Assembly: GCA_003149735.1 (NCBI GenBank)
Contig: QANA01000033.1
Location: 1 to 6,612, forward strand
Source: Clostridiales bacterium
GTDB taxonomy: Bacteria > Bacillota_A > Clostridia > Christensenellales > Christensenellaceae
Direction of reading: 5' to 3'
Length of the DNA stretch: 6,612 bases
Shown here: one piece after another, positions 5,935-6,612 of the stretch
Layout of the letters: each line of letters starts with the position of its first letter
Position numbering within the stretch: position 1 is the stretch's first letter
The notes under the pieces: generated by a model
What the model was told of the DNA's origin: nothing
The model's input: the letters and a program-made list of their open reading frames with translations, nothing else
The model's database searches: none
Translations under genes and position numbers: made by a program

Positions 5935-6264
5935 ATGAAGCAACAGGATTGGAAAAAATGGTTAAAGGAAAATGCGTGGCATACGGCTGGGATACTTTGC
6001 GGCATAATAGTATTGGTTTTGGGTCTGATTATTGTTGCGCAGGATCACGGAAGCTATGGGGAGTACTATACGTTTGGGGCAGATTTCTATACAGAAGTAC
6101 AAAATGCTGCAGCAAAAGCTGCATCAAATATCTACCATGTATATCAATTAATAGCAAAATCCATAGGTTACTTACTGATCAGCCTTGGCCTTACGAACAT
6201 TTGTATATTTGGAAGTAAATTAAAGGCTGTGCTTGGATCGAAAGAGATGGTGGAAGAAAAATAA
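5935..6264 (+). CDS. Small two-pass membrane protein, function unknown
   Basis: The product is 109 residues. A short charged N-terminus (MKQQDWKKWLKENAW) precedes a first membrane segment at about residues 18-36 (TAGILCGIIVLVLGLIIVA). A middle region of about 38 residues follows, with an aromatic/glycine stretch (GSYGEYYTFGADFYTEVQ) and an alanine-rich helix (NAAAKAASNIYHVYQLI). A second membrane segment lies at about 75-94 (IGYLLISLGLTNICIFGSKL), and the tail is short and charged. The basic N-terminus suggests both ends are cytoplasmic and the middle region outside. I do not recognise a named family, though the YTFGADFYTE-type stretch seems familiar from uncharacterised clostridial proteins. 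The start is fixed by the GGAGGAGG site. It is divergent from the XRE gene, which may regulate it. Confidence 0.8.
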   Translation: MKQQDWKKWLKENAWHTAGILCGIIVLVLGLIIVAQDHGSYGEYYTFGADFYTEVQNAAAKAASNIYHVYQLIAKSIGYLLISLGLTNICIFGSKLKAVLGSKEMVEEK

Positions 6265-6364
6265 TATATAAAATCTTTGATTGAAGAGATAGCTGCATAT
6301 AACTAGTGATAGCGAAATATTTATTTGATAGGGAAAAGTTATTTTAATACGATATTAGAAATAT

Positions 6365-6395
6365 AAAGATGCCTCTCTTTTTTTGGGGCATCTTT
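6365..6395. terminator. Hairpin after the membrane-protein gene, probable terminator
   Basis: AAAGATGCC (6365-6373) pairs with GGCATCTTT (6387-6395), extended by a U-G and a C-G pair, around a T-rich loop. It starts 101 bases after the stop codon. No long T tract follows beyond the stem's own TTT, so it is a modest terminator, usable on either strand. Confidence 0.6.
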
Positions 6396-6418
6396 ATAAT
6401 GTGTATCAATATAATAAA

Positions 6419-6469
6419 TTAGACACATCATTGGCAATTTGCTTAAAATGATGTGCCTAAGTTGTTTTT
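6419..6469 (+). terminator. Second hairpin with T-rich tail
   Basis: TTAG-A-CACATCATT (6419-6432) pairs with AATGATGTG-C-CTAA (6447-6460), 13 pairs with a single A-C mismatch and a 14-base loop. GTTGTTTTT follows on the + strand. On the - strand a TTTATTAT tail follows, so it may act both ways between convergent genes. Confidence 0.65.
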
Positions 6470-6482
6470 AGAAATTATTTAG

Positions 6483-6498
6483 TTTCGCATCTGCGAAA
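6483..6498. repeat. Short perfect hairpin TTTCGC-ATCT-GCGAAA
   Basis: A 6-bp perfect stem with a 4-base loop lies between the two terminator-like structures. It may be part of a terminator array or an mRNA end structure of the gene at the right edge. Confidence 0.45.
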
Positions 6499-6517
6499 AA
6501 CCGCATTGTTATGCGAT
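6496..6517 (-). terminator. Terminator of the right-edge gene (- strand)
   Basis: Read on the - strand, the stop codon is followed at once by CGCAT-AACA-ATGCG (6502-6515) and then GTTTTT. The stem is 5 strong pairs plus a wobble and an A-T pair. Short, but placed and tailed as an intrinsic terminator. Confidence 0.6.
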
Positions 6518-6612
6518 TATTTGCTTGCTTCTTCCACCGCAACGGCAACCGCAACGCTTGCGCCGACCATGGGGTTGTTGCCCATGCCGATGAGGCCCAT
6601 CATCTCGACGTG
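6517..6612 (-). CDS. 3' end of an unrecognised gene, cut by the window edge
   Basis: The last 31 codons and a TAA (6517-6519) are present. The C-terminus reads HVEMMGLIGMGNNP, then MVGASVAVAVAVEEASK. It is rich in Gly, Ala, Val and Met. I cannot name the family from it. That it is a real gene end is supported by the frame open to the window edge, by hairpins directly after the stop on the same strand, and by base composition: 56 of the 92 bases from 6521 to 6612 are G or C, against very AT-rich flanking DNA. Codons are mostly C- or G-ending (GGC, ATC, AAC, CTC, GTC), unlike the operon genes on the left. This could reflect strong expression or a different origin. Confidence 0.72.
   Translation of the reverse strand, partial: HVEMMGLIGMGNNPMVGASVAVAVAVEEASK

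Noticed and set aside
5949..6218. Second + strand frame inside the membrane-protein gene
   Set aside because: It is a shifted frame of the gene at 5935, which has the strong ribosome binding site and a sensible membrane topology.
1..6612. Mobile elements, CRISPR arrays, toxin-antitoxin or phage genes
   Set aside because: No transposase, integrase, regularly spaced repeats or target duplications were seen. The XRE gene alone, divergent from a membrane protein, is not enough for a toxin-antitoxin call.

Overview
The window looks like chromosomal DNA from a Bacillota (Firmicutes) bacterium, most likely a clostridial lineage. Three things point there. The gene string prmC-prfA-sua5-ywlE-rpiB-upp is a typical Firmicutes neighbourhood. 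The SRP RNA is the long, Alu-domain-containing type found in Gram-positive bacteria. Ribosome binding sites are strong AGGAGG-like sequences, and base composition is moderate in the genes and AT-rich between them. I see no mobile element, CRISPR array, tRNA or rRNA.

Region 1 (1-4341, + strand) is a tightly packed operon entered part-way. It holds the 3' part of prmC (release factor glutamine methyltransferase), prfA (release factor RF1, the substrate of PrmC), sua5/tsaC (threonylcarbamoyl-AMP synthase for tRNA t6A), a low-molecular-weight phosphatase of the YwlE protein-arginine-phosphatase type, rpiB (ribose-5-phosphate isomerase B) and upp (uracil phosphoribosyltransferase). Gaps are 2-31 bases, ywlE overlaps sua5 by 32 bases, and a strong intrinsic terminator follows upp. 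The themes are translation fidelity and termination, tRNA modification, and the pentose phosphate/PRPP/uracil salvage branch. The operon promoter lies upstream of the window.

Region 2 (4342-4985) is RNA and spacer. A clear sigma-A promoter (TTGCGA-17-TATAAT) drives a roughly 270-nt SRP RNA. The RNA shows a recognisable Alu domain (helix 1, helix 2, helix 4, loop-loop pairing) and an S domain whose helix 8 is capped by UGAC rather than GGAA. About 250 bases of AT-rich spacer with one large inverted repeat follow.

Region 3 (4986-5934, - strand) has two small genes: a zinc-ribbon protein with a DUF2007-like domain, and a short XRE-family helix-turn-helix protein. The latter is divergent from the next gene across a very AT-rich, repeat-containing regulatory region.

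Region 4 (5935-6612) holds a two-pass membrane protein of unknown function on the + strand, then a series of hairpins that probably terminate transcription from both sides, and finally the last 31 codons of an unrecognised, GC-rich gene on the - strand.

Most of the window is conserved housekeeping sequence. The parts most worth a second look are the XRE/membrane-protein divergent pair, the zinc-ribbon/DUF2007 protein, the UGAC-capped SRP RNA, the arginine-phosphatase signature, and the compositionally distinct gene end at the right edge.
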